From: Opitutia bacterium
GTDB lineage: Bacteria; Verrucomicrobiota; Verrucomicrobiia; Opitutales; Seribacteraceae
Direction: 5' to 3'
Length of the DNA: 16,522 bases
Assembly: GCA_018646565.1 (NCBI GenBank)
Contig: JABGUO010000308.1
Coordinates: 1-16,522, forward strand
A model generated the notes under the pieces. The model ran no database searches. It worked only from the letters and a program-made list of their open reading frames with translations, and was not told the origin of the DNA. A program made the translations under genes and the position numbers. Below, piece by piece: positions 1 to 7,624 of the stretch. Within the stretch, counting starts at the first letter, position 1, and every line of letters begins with the position of its first letter.

Positions 1-866
1 AGAGTTCCAAGAGGCCGGACAAAACCTTCCGCTTCGATTTGAGAACCCATGAGGTCGATAATCATTTCTTTCCAGAATTCGCTTTTGTTCGTAGTCTGCC
101 CACCGGTGGTGGCCACGCAGGTCAACCGGGTGGATTCCCGCTTAATGGGATCCTTGCTCTTGGGTTTTGCCATATCATCCGAGAAGGCCAACCACATGCA
201 GATTTGAGCACCCGCTGAGCCACCGAATGCAGCAAATCTCGACTTATCAATGTTCCACTCCCCTGCCTTGGAACGCATAAATTGCAGGGCCCGCCGGGCA
301 TCATGGTGGGAAGTGGGCAACGGCGTGTCGATGCTCAGGTAACGGTAATTAATCGACGCAACGGAGATACCAGCCTTCAAGAGCTGGCTCAAAATATCAT
401 TACTCAATTTTTCCTTACTGCCTGCACGAAAGCCCCCGCCATGGATATAGATTGCCAATGGAGTTGGCTGATCGCTCTCCGCCAACCAGATGTCAAAAAT
501 ATTACGCTCATCTTTCCCGTATTTCACATTGGCATGAGTTGGCGTTCTTTGTTCTTTCTCTTGATTAGTCTTCTTGCCTTGCCCTAGGGATCCTTGCTTT
601 TTTGCTCTCGTACTTGCAATGCGAACGACCACCTCCAACTCCTTTTCAGATAGATCCCCATCCCGATCTGAGTCCGACCTTGGGAATCGTTTTATGATCA
701 TCTTTTTCATCGCTACTTTTTCAGCATCGGACAATGTACCGTCTCCATTACGATCCGCCTGCGGTTTGATCTTCAGGATTTGATTGTCCAAAGGACTCCC
801 GAAGCTATTAAATGAACCGATAAAAAGGGAAACGAGTGTGAGGACTACAATAGCATGAATTTTCAT
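1..866 (-). CDS. Secreted EF-hand alpha/beta-hydrolase esterase, C-terminus cut by window edge
   Basis: Reading from the ATG at 866 to the left edge gives 288 uninterrupted residues. Residues 1-23 look like a signal peptide. Residues 38-49 (DRNGDGTLSDAE) and 65-76 (DSDRDGDLSEKE) are two EF-hand-type calcium loops, followed by a Lys/Gln-rich linker to about residue 110. The remainder is an alpha/beta-hydrolase of the hormone-sensitive-lipase/carboxylesterase type: HGGGF (142-146) is the oxyanion motif and GGSAGA (215-220) carries the nucleophile Ser217. The acid and histidine of the triad lie beyond the window. It is a close paralogue of the esterase at 14403-15392, sharing ALQF.RSKA.EWNIDK and DPI.RESTRL, but that copy lacks the EF-hands. 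It probably removes acyl groups from an extracellular carbohydrate; the substrate is unknown. No strong ribosome binding site is visible before the ATG. Confidence 0.85.
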   Translation of the reverse strand, partial: MKIHAIVVLTLVSLFIGSFNSFGSPLDNQILKIKPQADRNGDGTLSDAEKVAMKKMIIKRFPRSDSDRDGDLSEKELEVVVRIASTRAKKQGSLGQGKKTNQEKEQRTPTHANVKYGKDERNIFDIWLAESDQPTPLAIYIHGGGFRAGSKEKLSNDILSQLLKAGISVASINYRYLSIDTPLPTSHHDARRALQFMRSKAGEWNIDKSRFAAFGGSAGAQICMWLAFSDDMAKPKSKDPIKRESTRLTCVATTGGQTTNKSEFWKEMIIDLMGSQIEAEGFVRPLGT

Positions 867-911
867 AAATTAATTTGTTGGTTTGTTGAGTACAAAATAA
901 GAAACGAAATT

Positions 912-944
912 AAGCGGAAAAAGTTTCTTTTTATTAGCCCGCTT
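912..944 (-). terminator. Bulged hairpin between GH43-like gene and EF-hand esterase
   Basis: AAGCGG (912-917) pairs with CCGCTT (939-944), and AAAAAG (918-923) pairs with CTTTTT (927-932) around a TTT loop. This leaves a six-base one-sided bulge. Read on the minus strand it lies between the end of the GH43-like gene and the esterase start and is followed by a T-rich stretch. It could be a terminator or a leader structure. The inner stem is only A/T-rich, so confidence is low. The rest of 867-1043 shows nothing recognisable. Confidence 0.3.
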
Positions 945-1043
945 TCATATTACGACTTCTAAAATTGACCGAAGGTATAAAATTAAAGTTTGCAGGATAC
1001 ACGCAGCTGTAATGGGTCGACACGGGGCTGACCGCTGCCCTCA

Positions 1044-1178
1044 TTAAAAGAGTAGCAACTCGGCTTTGAACCTTCCGATTTCTTCTCCAAGCTCCTCCGG
1101 AATCAAACTCTTAATGGATGGAATAATTTGCTTCACTTACTCCTTTTCAAGTTTCTTTTCCGCTTTCCTTTTAATGTC
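1044..1178 (-). pseudogene. Out-of-frame remnant of the C-terminal tail of the GH43-like gene
   Basis: One frame over from the end of the GH43-like gene, the minus strand reads DIKRKAEKKLEKE, a TAA at 1139-1137, then VKQIIPSIKSLIPEELGEEI and ten more residues to a TAA at 1046-1044. The two pieces share a frame and are rich in Lys and Glu, as an amphipathic helix would be. The annotated gene instead ends in a very basic run, LKGKRKRNLKRSK. Adding one C to the CC at 1180-1181 would join FYSN to PDIKRKAEK. This suggests a one-base deletion plus a nonsense codon. Alternatively, the second piece could be a 30-residue GTG-started small gene overlapping the upstream stop as GTGA, with GGAG four bases before it. 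Confidence 0.45.
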
Positions 1179-2152
1179 TGGTTGGAATAAAACACACCGA
1201 TCACCCGGGTATCTTTTCCCTTTAACCCGGAACCGGCAAAATTACCCCCTGGGATTCCATCCGTGTCCATCATATTACAGGTCATCACATAACGGTTCAA
1301 TTCCGGGATGTATGCAATATCCGGATCCTGAATTCGATAGTTATCCCAGTCGTCCACTTCATCGGATCGGGGAGTAATCGCCAGCCCCAAAAATTGAAAA
1401 GGTTTACTCAGACTTTCTGAACGCCACGCAGTCACCTTATAAGGACTTCCCTTTGACTCCCGATCACAGAAAATGTAATAACTCCCTTGAATCTTAGCAA
1501 TAGTGGCATCCCCTACCCCATACTTGTGACCGCCATCGGGATTTGGATCCACTGCCTTCGGGTTTACCATTTCCCAGTCACCCAGGCCAGTTTTCGATGT
1601 AAAATGAGCGAGGCTGGTTCCATCCGGACCATGTGGAAAATGACCATGCTCCCCAAACATATGAAAAATTCCATCTTCATAAAAGATTCCAATATCATCG
1701 CATTGTTTATGCGGAAAGGAACCGGATACTTTCCACTTGCCATTGGATTTCTCGAGGGGGCCCGAATAAGTGTACACTTTCCCACCCTCAAAGATGTAGT
1801 AAGTGCCATCCACTTTGACACCGTCATCATATTCATAAAAGTTTCCGATTTTGTACTGATCGGTGACCAGTTCCCAGTCTGCACTGCTCCAGGAAAACTT
1901 TTTACTTCGCCATAAATGAGCATACTGCGGTGTATGACTAATGATCAGGTGGTAAGGATAATCCAGTTCCGGTTCCACAAATAAAACGGAATCATGATTA
2001 TTTCCCTTGGTGGTTGTAAATACATTAGCATCTGCCGGGCGATGCCATCCCACCCATGGGTCTTTAAAAGCAGATTCCTTCTTTCCATGGACCCAGAAAG
2101 AGACAGATCCCATTACAAAAAACCACCCACAGATTAAAATCCTACTATTCAT
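1133..2152 (-). CDS. Secreted GH43-like five-bladed beta-propeller glycosidase
   Basis: The open frame extends to 2224, but the ATG at 2152 is preferred. It has AAAGAGG about six bases upstream and begins directly at a signal peptide (MNSRILICGWFF...). The mature protein repeats W- and Y-rich blades typical of the GH43/GH32-type propeller superfamily. Examples are SSADWELVTDQYKIGNFYEY, VDGTYYIFEGGKVY, YEDGIFHMFGEHGH, KIQGSYYIFCDRESKGSPY and YIPELNRYVMTCNM. Acidic residues suited to the active site occur in QCDDIG, GVGDAT and IQDPDI, but the catalytic set cannot be assigned by eye. A secreted glycosidase acting on plant or algal polysaccharide is inferred. The C-terminus seems frameshifted near 1180, so the last 16 or so residues may not be original, though the propeller looks complete. 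Confidence 0.7.
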   Translation of the reverse strand: MNSRILICGWFFVMGSVSFWVHGKKESAFKDPWVGWHRPADANVFTTTKGNNHDSVLFVEPELDYPYHLIISHTPQYAHLWRSKKFSWSSADWELVTDQYKIGNFYEYDDGVKVDGTYYIFEGGKVYTYSGPLEKSNGKWKVSGSFPHKQCDDIGIFYEDGIFHMFGEHGHFPHGPDGTSLAHFTSKTGLGDWEMVNPKAVDPNPDGGHKYGVGDATIAKIQGSYYIFCDRESKGSPYKVTAWRSESLSKPFQFLGLAITPRSDEVDDWDNYRIQDPDIAYIPELNRYVMTCNMMDTDGIPGGNFAGSGLKGKDTRVIGVFYSNQTLKGKRKRNLKRSK

Positions 2153-2304
2153 CTTCATCCTCTTTATTTGTATTGATTGAGTAAACCATAATGAAAGGAA
2201 CCAATATTTTCTCCAAGAAAACAAGCTTGGAATGACAAATGAGACTAAAAAGTGAAGTGGTTATTTGTTGTTAAGGGCAAAAACCAGCAAGTAAATACAA
2301 ATAG

Positions 2305-2766
2305 CTATTTCTTCAGGACAAGTTCAATGCCCTCATCGGTTATTTTGATCTTTCCTTGTTTATAAAGCCCACCAATTGCCTGCTTAAACACTTTTTTACT
2401 CACTTGAAATTCCTTCTTTATATCCTCAGGGGGACTTTTATCACCAAATTTTGATTTTCCACCTGAATCTTCCAGGTGCTTTAGAATCTTGTCGAATGTT
2501 GAATGTACATGCCTGCCTTTGTCCGGCTGTAATGAAACATCAATCCTGCCATCCTCACGAACACCAGTTATGTACCCTTTGAGTTTTTGCCCTTCCTCAT
2601 ACTTTTCATACACCTGATTATTATAGACTAAACCAGTATATTGATCATTGATCGCTACCTTGAACCCTAAATCCGTAAAAGCATAAATCTCGAGATCCAC
2701 TTCCTCCCATCGAGCAAATTCATCCGGATCAACGTGTTCGATTAAATAATCATAATTATTTTCCAT
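2305..2766 (-). CDS. Short CvfB-like RNA-binding protein (S1 plus winged helix)
   Basis: The 153-residue protein aligns by motif with the C-terminal two-thirds of the CvfB/YitL family. Residues about 20-80 form an S1-type OB fold (LEIYAFTDLGFKVAINDQYT, then GQKLKGYITGVREDGRIDVS). Residues about 95-150 form the family's winged helix (GDKSPPEDIKKEF, SKKVFKQAIGGLYKQGKI). Full-length CvfB is usually near 280 residues with additional N-terminal S1 repeats; these are absent here and no upstream coding continuation was found. The protein has no signal peptide and should be cytoplasmic, binding RNA. A promoter is visible just upstream, so it is probably a single-gene unit. No good Shine-Dalgarno precedes the ATG. 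Confidence 0.8.
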   Translation of the reverse strand: MENNYDYLIEHVDPDEFARWEEVDLEIYAFTDLGFKVAINDQYTGLVYNNQVYEKYEEGQKLKGYITGVREDGRIDVSLQPDKGRHVHSTFDKILKHLEDSGGKSKFGDKSPPEDIKKEFQVSKKVFKQAIGGLYKQGKIKITDEGIELVLKK

Positions 2767-2810
2767 TTATTGGTAACTATAACAAATCGAGAGACATTAG
2801 AAACACTGAT

Positions 2811-2839
2811 TTTATATTTATTGACCCTGTCTAGGACAA
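2811..2839 (-). promoter_or_regulatory. Sigma-70-type promoter for the CvfB-like gene
   Basis: On the minus strand TTGTCC (2839-2834) and TATAAA (2816-2811) are separated by 17 bases. They match the consensus at four and five of six positions. Transcription would begin near 2804, giving a leader of about 38 bases before the ATG at 2766. Confidence 0.5.
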
Positions 2840-2920
2840 TATTCAATTCAGTTACAACATTCTATTCACTCGATAGAAGATTTCGACTTCCACTGAGAAA
2901 TAAACAACTCGACTGATGAC

Positions 2921-3403
2921 CTAACAATGTCCGCAATCCGACTTACGACACAACTTGTAGTTTCGGTAATGAGCACTGGCTAAGAATAAACCACCCAACG
3001 AGTTGAGAATGGTAGTAAGATTCAGAAAACCTCCTGCACCTTGCTGGGAACATGTAGTACAAATTCCATTAGCGTCTAACGAATGCCCCGTATAAAATGA
3101 ATATTGGTAAACTGCAATAAATAATATAAACGCCAAACCAGTAATACTAAGTCCCGCTACCACTTTGTCCTTATGCTTACGACAACCCATAAACACTGCA
3201 AGAGAAGTTGTGGGAACGACTAAAAAGACCATCCATAAATGAAAATTTTCATGAACCCAAAAAGTGGTGGAAATAATCGGAAGCAAGGCAAGTAGAATCG
3301 GGGTAAGTAAACAGTGCACAGCACAAATCACCGACATACTGATCGCCAGTGAATCCAACCAACCATGGCTGTGACATTTGACTGTTTTAGTAGAACTACT
3401 CAT
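2921..3403 (-). CDS. MerC-domain integral membrane protein
   Basis: The 160-residue protein has four hydrophobic segments at about residues 18-45, 54-73, 82-107 and 125-147. The first carries the MerC-family signature with paired cysteines (SVICAVHCLLTPILLALLPI). A CTTC motif sits in the periplasmic or external loop, and the C-terminus ends in CRKSDCGHC, suited to soft-metal binding. MerC of mercury operons moves Hg(II) across the inner membrane. MerC-domain proteins outside mer operons are common, and their metal, often suspected to be zinc, is not settled. No merR, merA or merT is present, so mercury resistance should not be assumed. It is preceded by its own promoter. Confidence 0.8.
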   Translation of the reverse strand: MSSSTKTVKCHSHGWLDSLAISMSVICAVHCLLTPILLALLPIISTTFWVHENFHLWMVFLVVPTTSLAVFMGCRKHKDKVVAGLSITGLAFILFIAVYQYSFYTGHSLDANGICTTCSQQGAGGFLNLTTILNSLGGLFLASAHYRNYKLCRKSDCGHC

Positions 3404-3416
3404 TTACAAAGGATTT

Positions 3417-3444
3417 ATAATAGATACTTATTTTATTCTGTAAA
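3417..3444 (-). promoter_or_regulatory. Putative promoter for the MerC-like gene
   Basis: TTTACA (3444-3439) and TATTAT (3422-3417) on the minus strand are 16 bases apart. A start near 3410 would leave a leader of only about seven bases before the ATG at 3403, and no Shine-Dalgarno is visible in it. The upstream stretch to 3599 is AT-rich and shows nothing else recognisable. Confidence 0.4.
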
Positions 3445-3599
3445 TAGAGAATGCGATGCGGACTAAAGTTTCTCTTTATTTACCAATCAAAAAAAAAGGG
3501 GTGAACTATCAATACGGATACGAAATGTACTTAAATACGACCCTTATCACTTTTCCCGTTTCTGAAATGAGATTCATGCTTTGTCGATTACTTCTTTCC

Positions 3600-4439
3600 T
3601 TATTCGTAACTAGGTAAATTCTTCTGCTGTGCATGCTTTTGAATAAAGTCAGCGACTCTTGTTGGATTTGGATGGTCAAAATGATGGCCTTTTACTCGAG
3701 GACCCTTTTCGATCTCAATAACCTCGATCTCTCCCTCCAAACTCCGATATCTCTCGGCTAGAATCAGTGTATTCTCGCCCGGGGGAACAATACGATCATT
3801 CATCGTAATAATATGCAGTAGCGGTATTTTGGCCTTGGCAATGGGTGCCAGAACATCAATTGGGTTCTTTCGGTATGCAAGAGCCTGCCCTTCAGTAAAT
3901 CCGTACTGCTTCAAGAGATTCTGCCATGTCTTCTGATCTCCGGTTCCGCGTCCCTGCCCCAAGGGCCAACTCTTGAAATCACATACGGGAACATCCGCAT
4001 ATATACAGGCCACTCGATCAGGGTGCCTTGCCGCCCAGGGGTATACAAAGAGTCCTCCGCGACTGACCGCTTCAAGTGCCACTTTGCTGGCTAAACCATG
4101 CTGCTGGGTCATGGTTTCATAAAATTCGTCCCAGTACTTCATCGCATGAGGGGATCCCAGCATACCATTGGTATTAATGTACGCTATGTGAAAACCGCGA
4201 TCAAGAAGAAGAACATCTGCCTCAGAGTGATAACCGGGAAACCTTGCTCGCCAAACCCAATATTTCTCAGGTGCGGTTTTTTTTGGAACCACAACAAAAC
4301 ACGCCTTTTCACCCACCTTGAAATCAAAACGCTGATAATCTTTCCATAAGGAAGGTTTCCCTTTCCAATCATTTGCAAAAGTTAAAACCCCATGCGAGTG
4401 GAGTAAAATCATCAAGGAGATTATTCTTAATATACTCAA
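3600..4439 (-). CDS. Secreted alpha/beta hydrolase, TTG start
   Basis: The frame starts at TTG (4439). No in-frame ATG lies upstream before a stop at 4484-4482, and the ATG at 4412 would cut into the signal peptide (MSILRIISLMILLHSHGV). The mature protein is a single-domain alpha/beta hydrolase. The nucleophile elbow is EAVSRGG with Ser126, the likely acid is Asp215 in MNDRIVPP, and the histidine is among GHHFDH (252-256). The YPWAARHPDRVA stretch is typical of the fold. It has no HGGG motif, so it is not close to the two esterases at the window ends. It follows the SGNH-sulfatase gene after a 177-base gap (4440-4616) in which no clear terminator or promoter was found. Ester cleavage outside the cytoplasm, perhaps deacetylation of a sugar, is inferred. 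Confidence 0.75.
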   Translation of the reverse strand: MSILRIISLMILLHSHGVLTFANDWKGKPSLWKDYQRFDFKVGEKACFVVVPKKTAPEKYWVWRARFPGYHSEADVLLLDRGFHIAYINTNGMLGSPHAMKYWDEFYETMTQQHGLASKVALEAVSRGGLFVYPWAARHPDRVACIYADVPVCDFKSWPLGQGRGTGDQKTWQNLLKQYGFTEGQALAYRKNPIDVLAPIAKAKIPLLHIITMNDRIVPPGENTLILAERYRSLEGEIEVIEIEKGPRVKGHHFDHPNPTRVADFIQKHAQQKNLPSYE

Positions 4440-4616
4440 TTTTTTCTTATTTTTATATTCCCAATCACAGCATTCCCCGATTCAGCACTTCAGACCACCG
4501 TTGAAGTAATTCAGGCATTTCTTGCTAATTTAGTCATGGTTCTAACTACCCAAAATGTTTACGTTCACCCATATTTTCCCGCTTCGCCCCGATTTCATTG
4601 TTGGCAATCAAGGAAA

Positions 4617-6731
4617 TCAGTCCTTGCTGTGTCCTTTGAATCCCAAGGATGCATCGACCACTTTGCCCAATCGAACAGGAGTATGAGCCTTCTTCGCACA
4701 GGCAGCCACTTTCTTAATAATATCGGGAAATTGGGTAGCTACATCGTGAAGCTCTTCAATATCCTTACTCAAATCATAAAGCTCAAATGGCAGGTTTTTA
4801 TTGGGTCTGATCGCTTTCCAATCATTCATGCGAAGGGCAATACTTTTCTTGTTTTCCCAATATAGATACTCATGGTTATTTTGTTTTCGGCTGGTAGCCT
4901 TCTCTCCGAGCAAGGTAGGTAAGATTGAAATACCATCGGTATCCTTTCGTGGGGTTGCATTAGCAATTTCTGCGAGTGTTGGCATGACATCTGGAAAATA
5001 GCCCAAGTGTTCGGAAACGGTGCCTGCTTTGATTTTGCCTGGCCATCGAGCAATAAAGGGGACCCTGATTCCGCCTTCATAAAAATCGCCCTTCCCTCCC
5101 CGGAAACGTTCACCCGTCTCTGGATTCAGGTTAGGAGCCAGGAATCCATGGGGATATTTATCACTTTTAAAATAGGTCTTCCCGCCGTTATCGCCGGAAA
5201 TGAAAACAATGGTATCATCGTCGATCCTCAATTTTTTCAGCAAGTCCATGATCTCGCCAATTTGCCGGTCCACCATTTCCACCATGGCAGCATACATTTG
5301 GGCATCATGAGTCCCCTTTTGATTCGCGGCATCCCATTTCCTGTCTTTGTACTTTTTCCATGCGGGTTCATTGTCAGGCATTGTCCAAAAACCATGAGGG
5401 GGCGTCCATGGAAGATAAGCAAAGAAGGGGCGATCCTTGTTCTCTCGAATAAAGTCCAGACTGTCCTTAAAGATCAGGGAATGTGAAAAGGTTTCGCCCT
5501 TAAGAAAGTCTCCAGTATTCCCTGCGAGTGGTACCTTCTTACTGTTGCGAATGAGATATCTTGGATAAAAGGTATGGGCGTGAGTCTGATTGTAATAACC
5601 AAAGAAGACATCAAAACCATGCTTCTCGGGTACACCTGTCGTACCTACATCGCCAAGCCCCCACTTGCCGAAACCACCAGTTGCATAGCCGGCGTCCTTG
5701 AGCATGCTGCCGATGGTCACCTCATTCGCACGCAAGCAACCGGGTCCGCGAACGGTCGTATGGCCGGTATGCTGCCCAGTTATCAGCGTACTACGCGTGG
5801 GGGCGCAGACACTGGCGCCAGCCAGAAACTGCGTAAAACGGATCCCTTCGGATGCCACCTTATCGATATTTGGCGTATCCAATATAGGATGCCCCATGAC
5901 CGATGATTCGAAATAACCCCATTCATCCAGCATGAAGTATATGATATTTGGTTTATTATCTTTGGTGATTGGAAGAGGAATATTGGTACTCTTGGGAAGA
6001 GCATTCAAGTTCACCCTCAAGCTATGCTTTTCCAACAAAGGCTTTAAGGCCTTGGCCCAAACAAGATATCCCTGCTCATTGAAGTGTAATAAGTCCTTGT
6101 TGTAGAATGTTTTATTCTGCTGACCTTTTTCAGTTGTAAAAAAGGGATTCAAATCAAAATGAGATACATATTTACCATCTGCAAGTTGTGGCAACATGGC
6201 ATTGACCGACTTTGCTCTCTCAAAGGCAGGGCCCGCCTTTCTCGGAAAGATAGAGAAGATCACGATTTTCGACTTAGGCAGGCGAGCTCGCACTTCGCTT
6301 ACAATGGCCTGGATTCCTTCAAAGACATCCTGCGGTTTGTCCGGTGGATACGCTTTTTTGTTCTCGTGGATGTTGTTGGTACCGATCATCAGGGTCACAA
6401 TCTTGGGAGAAATTCCATCAAGTGCCCCATTTTCAATGCGCCAGAGAACATTCTGCGTGCGATCACCGGGAAAACCAAGATTGAGCAGATTACTCCCTTC
6501 AAAAGCGCCTGGGTATTTGCTCCACGAATGAGTGATGGAGTCACCGATCATTACATAATCGATCTTTGCGTTTTTTGCCTCCTTGAGTTTCTCTTGGTGT
6601 AGCCTCGGCATGAACTTTTTCAGAGGCGATGGCACGGGAATGACCGTTGAGAGCTTTTCTCCAAATGCTGCGGAAGACATCCAGAACGATAGAAATAATA
6701 CCGCAAGAAGGAGGGAGTTCTTTAAATTCAT
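4617..6731 (-). CDS. Secreted SGNH-hydrolase/sulfatase fusion protein
   Basis: This 704-residue protein has a signal peptide (1-24) and two catalytic modules. Residues about 50-240 are an SGNH (GDSL) hydrolase: GDSIT with Ser65, LGFPGDRTQN (block II), GTNN 117-120 (block III) and DLLHFN with Asp213 and His216 (block V). Residues about 260-700 are a type I sulfatase. CAPTR begins at Cys309, which would be oxidised to formylglycine; GYATGGFGKWGLG is the second signature; ISGDNGG (Asp514, Asn515) completes the metal site. The N-terminal metal motif is LDEWGY rather than the usual DDLGY. The fusion suggests that one substrate carries both an acetyl-type ester and a sulfate ester. The first module resembles platelet-activating-factor acetylhydrolase-like and sugar deacetylase members. 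The C-terminal region has a decayed relative at 7185-7289. Confidence 0.92.
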   Translation of the reverse strand: MNLKNSLLLAVLFLSFWMSSAAFGEKLSTVIPVPSPLKKFMPRLHQEKLKEAKNAKIDYVMIGDSITHSWSKYPGAFEGSNLLNLGFPGDRTQNVLWRIENGALDGISPKIVTLMIGTNNIHENKKAYPPDKPQDVFEGIQAIVSEVRARLPKSKIVIFSIFPRKAGPAFERAKSVNAMLPQLADGKYVSHFDLNPFFTTEKGQQNKTFYNKDLLHFNEQGYLVWAKALKPLLEKHSLRVNLNALPKSTNIPLPITKDNKPNIIYFMLDEWGYFESSVMGHPILDTPNIDKVASEGIRFTQFLAGASVCAPTRSTLITGQHTGHTTVRGPGCLRANEVTIGSMLKDAGYATGGFGKWGLGDVGTTGVPEKHGFDVFFGYYNQTHAHTFYPRYLIRNSKKVPLAGNTGDFLKGETFSHSLIFKDSLDFIRENKDRPFFAYLPWTPPHGFWTMPDNEPAWKKYKDRKWDAANQKGTHDAQMYAAMVEMVDRQIGEIMDLLKKLRIDDDTIVFISGDNGGKTYFKSDKYPHGFLAPNLNPETGERFRGGKGDFYEGGIRVPFIARWPGKIKAGTVSEHLGYFPDVMPTLAEIANATPRKDTDGISILPTLLGEKATSRKQNNHEYLYWENKKSIALRMNDWKAIRPNKNLPFELYDLSKDIEELHDVATQFPDIIKKVAACAKKAHTPVRLGKVVDASLGFKGHSKD

Positions 6732-6877
6732 GACAATTTTTTTAATAACCGGTTTTCAGGAGTTAGAGGGAAATAATTACTGATAATAAATAACTCAAAA
6801 ACGACTTTTTAGGACAACAGGGTTTTTGGTAGAAAATAATCAAGATTTAAGAGTGCATACAGATTTCCTTTATTGCC
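6732..6877 (-). other. AT-rich leader of the SGNH-sulfatase gene
   Basis: This stretch separates the relic zone from the fusion gene. It contains a 7-base inverted repeat, CAAAAAC (6796-6802) and GTTTTTG (6822-6828), with a 19-base spacer. No convincing -35/-10 pair or ribosome binding site was found before the ATG at 6731, so how the gene is transcribed is unclear. Confidence 0.3.
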
Positions 6878-7190
6878 TTATTTTTTGAGATTACGAGAAA
6901 AGACGATTTCTGCCCAAACGGATTCGTGATCGGATAGCGGCTTTCTCAACTCAATGATGCCCCCATCGGTTACCTTGGCACCGGGAACCCTCTTCTATAA
7001 AATATGGACGATCACCCCTAGATTCATTTTCGGATCTAAGGCATTGTAGTATATTCCTTGGATAAATCGATTTTCAGGTCTTTCCAGCTCGGTCTAAAAC
7101 CTGATTTTTTTAGCATCTTTACAGCCACATCACCCATATTGTTGTTAAAATCTCCAAGCATGATGACATAGACATTCTTTTCCTTTTCCA
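6878..7190 (-). pseudogene. C-terminal relic of an EEP-family gene
   Basis: The minus strand encodes EKNVYVIMLGDFNNNMGD, then about 28 residues matching the intact EEP at 8581-9393 (KKSGFRPSWKDLKIDLSKEY against EKTGMRATWEDLKIVVSKEF). The frame then breaks: one base is missing relative to TYNALDP. A TAG falls where the relative has HIFYS. The end returns to a matching frame with GGIIELRKPLSDHESVWAEI and a TAA at 6880-6878. The N-terminal half, including the signal peptide and catalytic Asn and Glu, is missing. At least two frame lesions make it non-functional. Confidence 0.85.
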
Positions 7191-7289
7191 ATCATTTATG
7201 CGTAGGGCGATACTCTTCTTGTATTTCCCAATACGGATACTTGTATTACTTTGTTTTTGGCCGACAGTCTTGGCTCCGAGCAAAGTCAC
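7185..7289 (-). pseudogene. Internal sulfatase C-terminal fragment
   Basis: Read on the minus strand this encodes VTLLGAKTVGQKQSN, then KYKKSIALRINDWK. The SGNH-sulfatase fusion has PTLLGEKATSRKQNN and NKKSIALRMNDWK in the same order. The DNA also aligns over about 100 bases with 4813-4910, with small compensating indels in the middle. Nothing of the sulfatase catalytic core is present. The fragment runs straight into the EEP relic at about 7185. Confidence 0.75.
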
Positions 7290-7317
7290 ATCCCATGCTT
7301 GCTTTGAATAAAATTCC

Positions 7318-7622
7318 TTATTCACTTACCTCTAGCTGAGTGATGTTCTTCAGCCAGGTAAATCGTCCCCAGTTTCTATTACGAGGCACAATCGGTAATT
7401 CTTTTTCCCCTAATTTTGTTTCAATCATAATCTTGGGACCACCCCGTTCAAGGTCGGGAAAAGCTCGCGTAACAAAACCATCCGGTGACCAAGTGGGGTC
7501 ATCTCCACGCTCGATTCCCCACCTTTTCTTTCCATCGCTGCTGACCACCCAGACAGAGAAAGTTGCCAAAATTTGCTGATCCCTTTTCGGGTTTATAATT
7601 AAAGAATCACCGACCTTACTTG
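7318..7622 (-). pseudogene. Unrecognised C-terminal fragment without a proper start
   Basis: An open frame of about 100 codons ends at TAA 7320-7318 and contains VGDSLIINPKRDQQILATFS, VWVVSSDGKKRWGIERGDDP, TWSPDGFVTRAFPDLERGGP and RNRNWGRFTWLKNITQLEVS. No ATG is available. A TTG at 7569 or an upstream non-ATG codon would be needed, and the in-frame stop upstream lies inside the end of the metallophosphoesterase gene. The composition (strands rich in W, V and R) looks like real protein, probably the C-terminal beta-rich end of a larger enzyme whose front was deleted. I do not recognise the family. It could also be a small gene expressed by coupling to the metallophosphoesterase. Confidence 0.5.
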
Positions 7623-7624
7623 CT

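Noticed and set aside
2153..2224. Upstream start at 2224 for the GH43-like gene
   Set aside because: It adds 24 residues before a clear signal peptide, while the ATG at 2152 has a well-spaced AAAGAGG.
2213..2230. Small hairpin CCAAG/CTTGG upstream of the GH43-like gene
   Set aside because: Only five base pairs with an eight-base loop; too weak to call a regulatory element.
2921..3403. Mercury resistance operon
   Set aside because: Only a MerC-like protein is present; no merR, merA, merT or merP is nearby.
5007..5486. Plus-strand open frames of 100-160 codons across the window
   Set aside because: They lie opposite genes with clear motifs, have no recognisable domains and overlap antisense; they are shadows of the minus-strand genes.
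7119..7325. A 68-codon open frame as an independent gene
   Set aside because: Its first part matches the sulfatase C-terminal region and its second part is the EEP relic read in the wrong frame; it is a chance fusion of two fragments.
6878..7622. An insertion sequence or other mobile element in the relic zone
   Set aside because: No transposase or integrase fragment, terminal inverted repeats or target duplication was seen; all but one piece match local enzyme genes.
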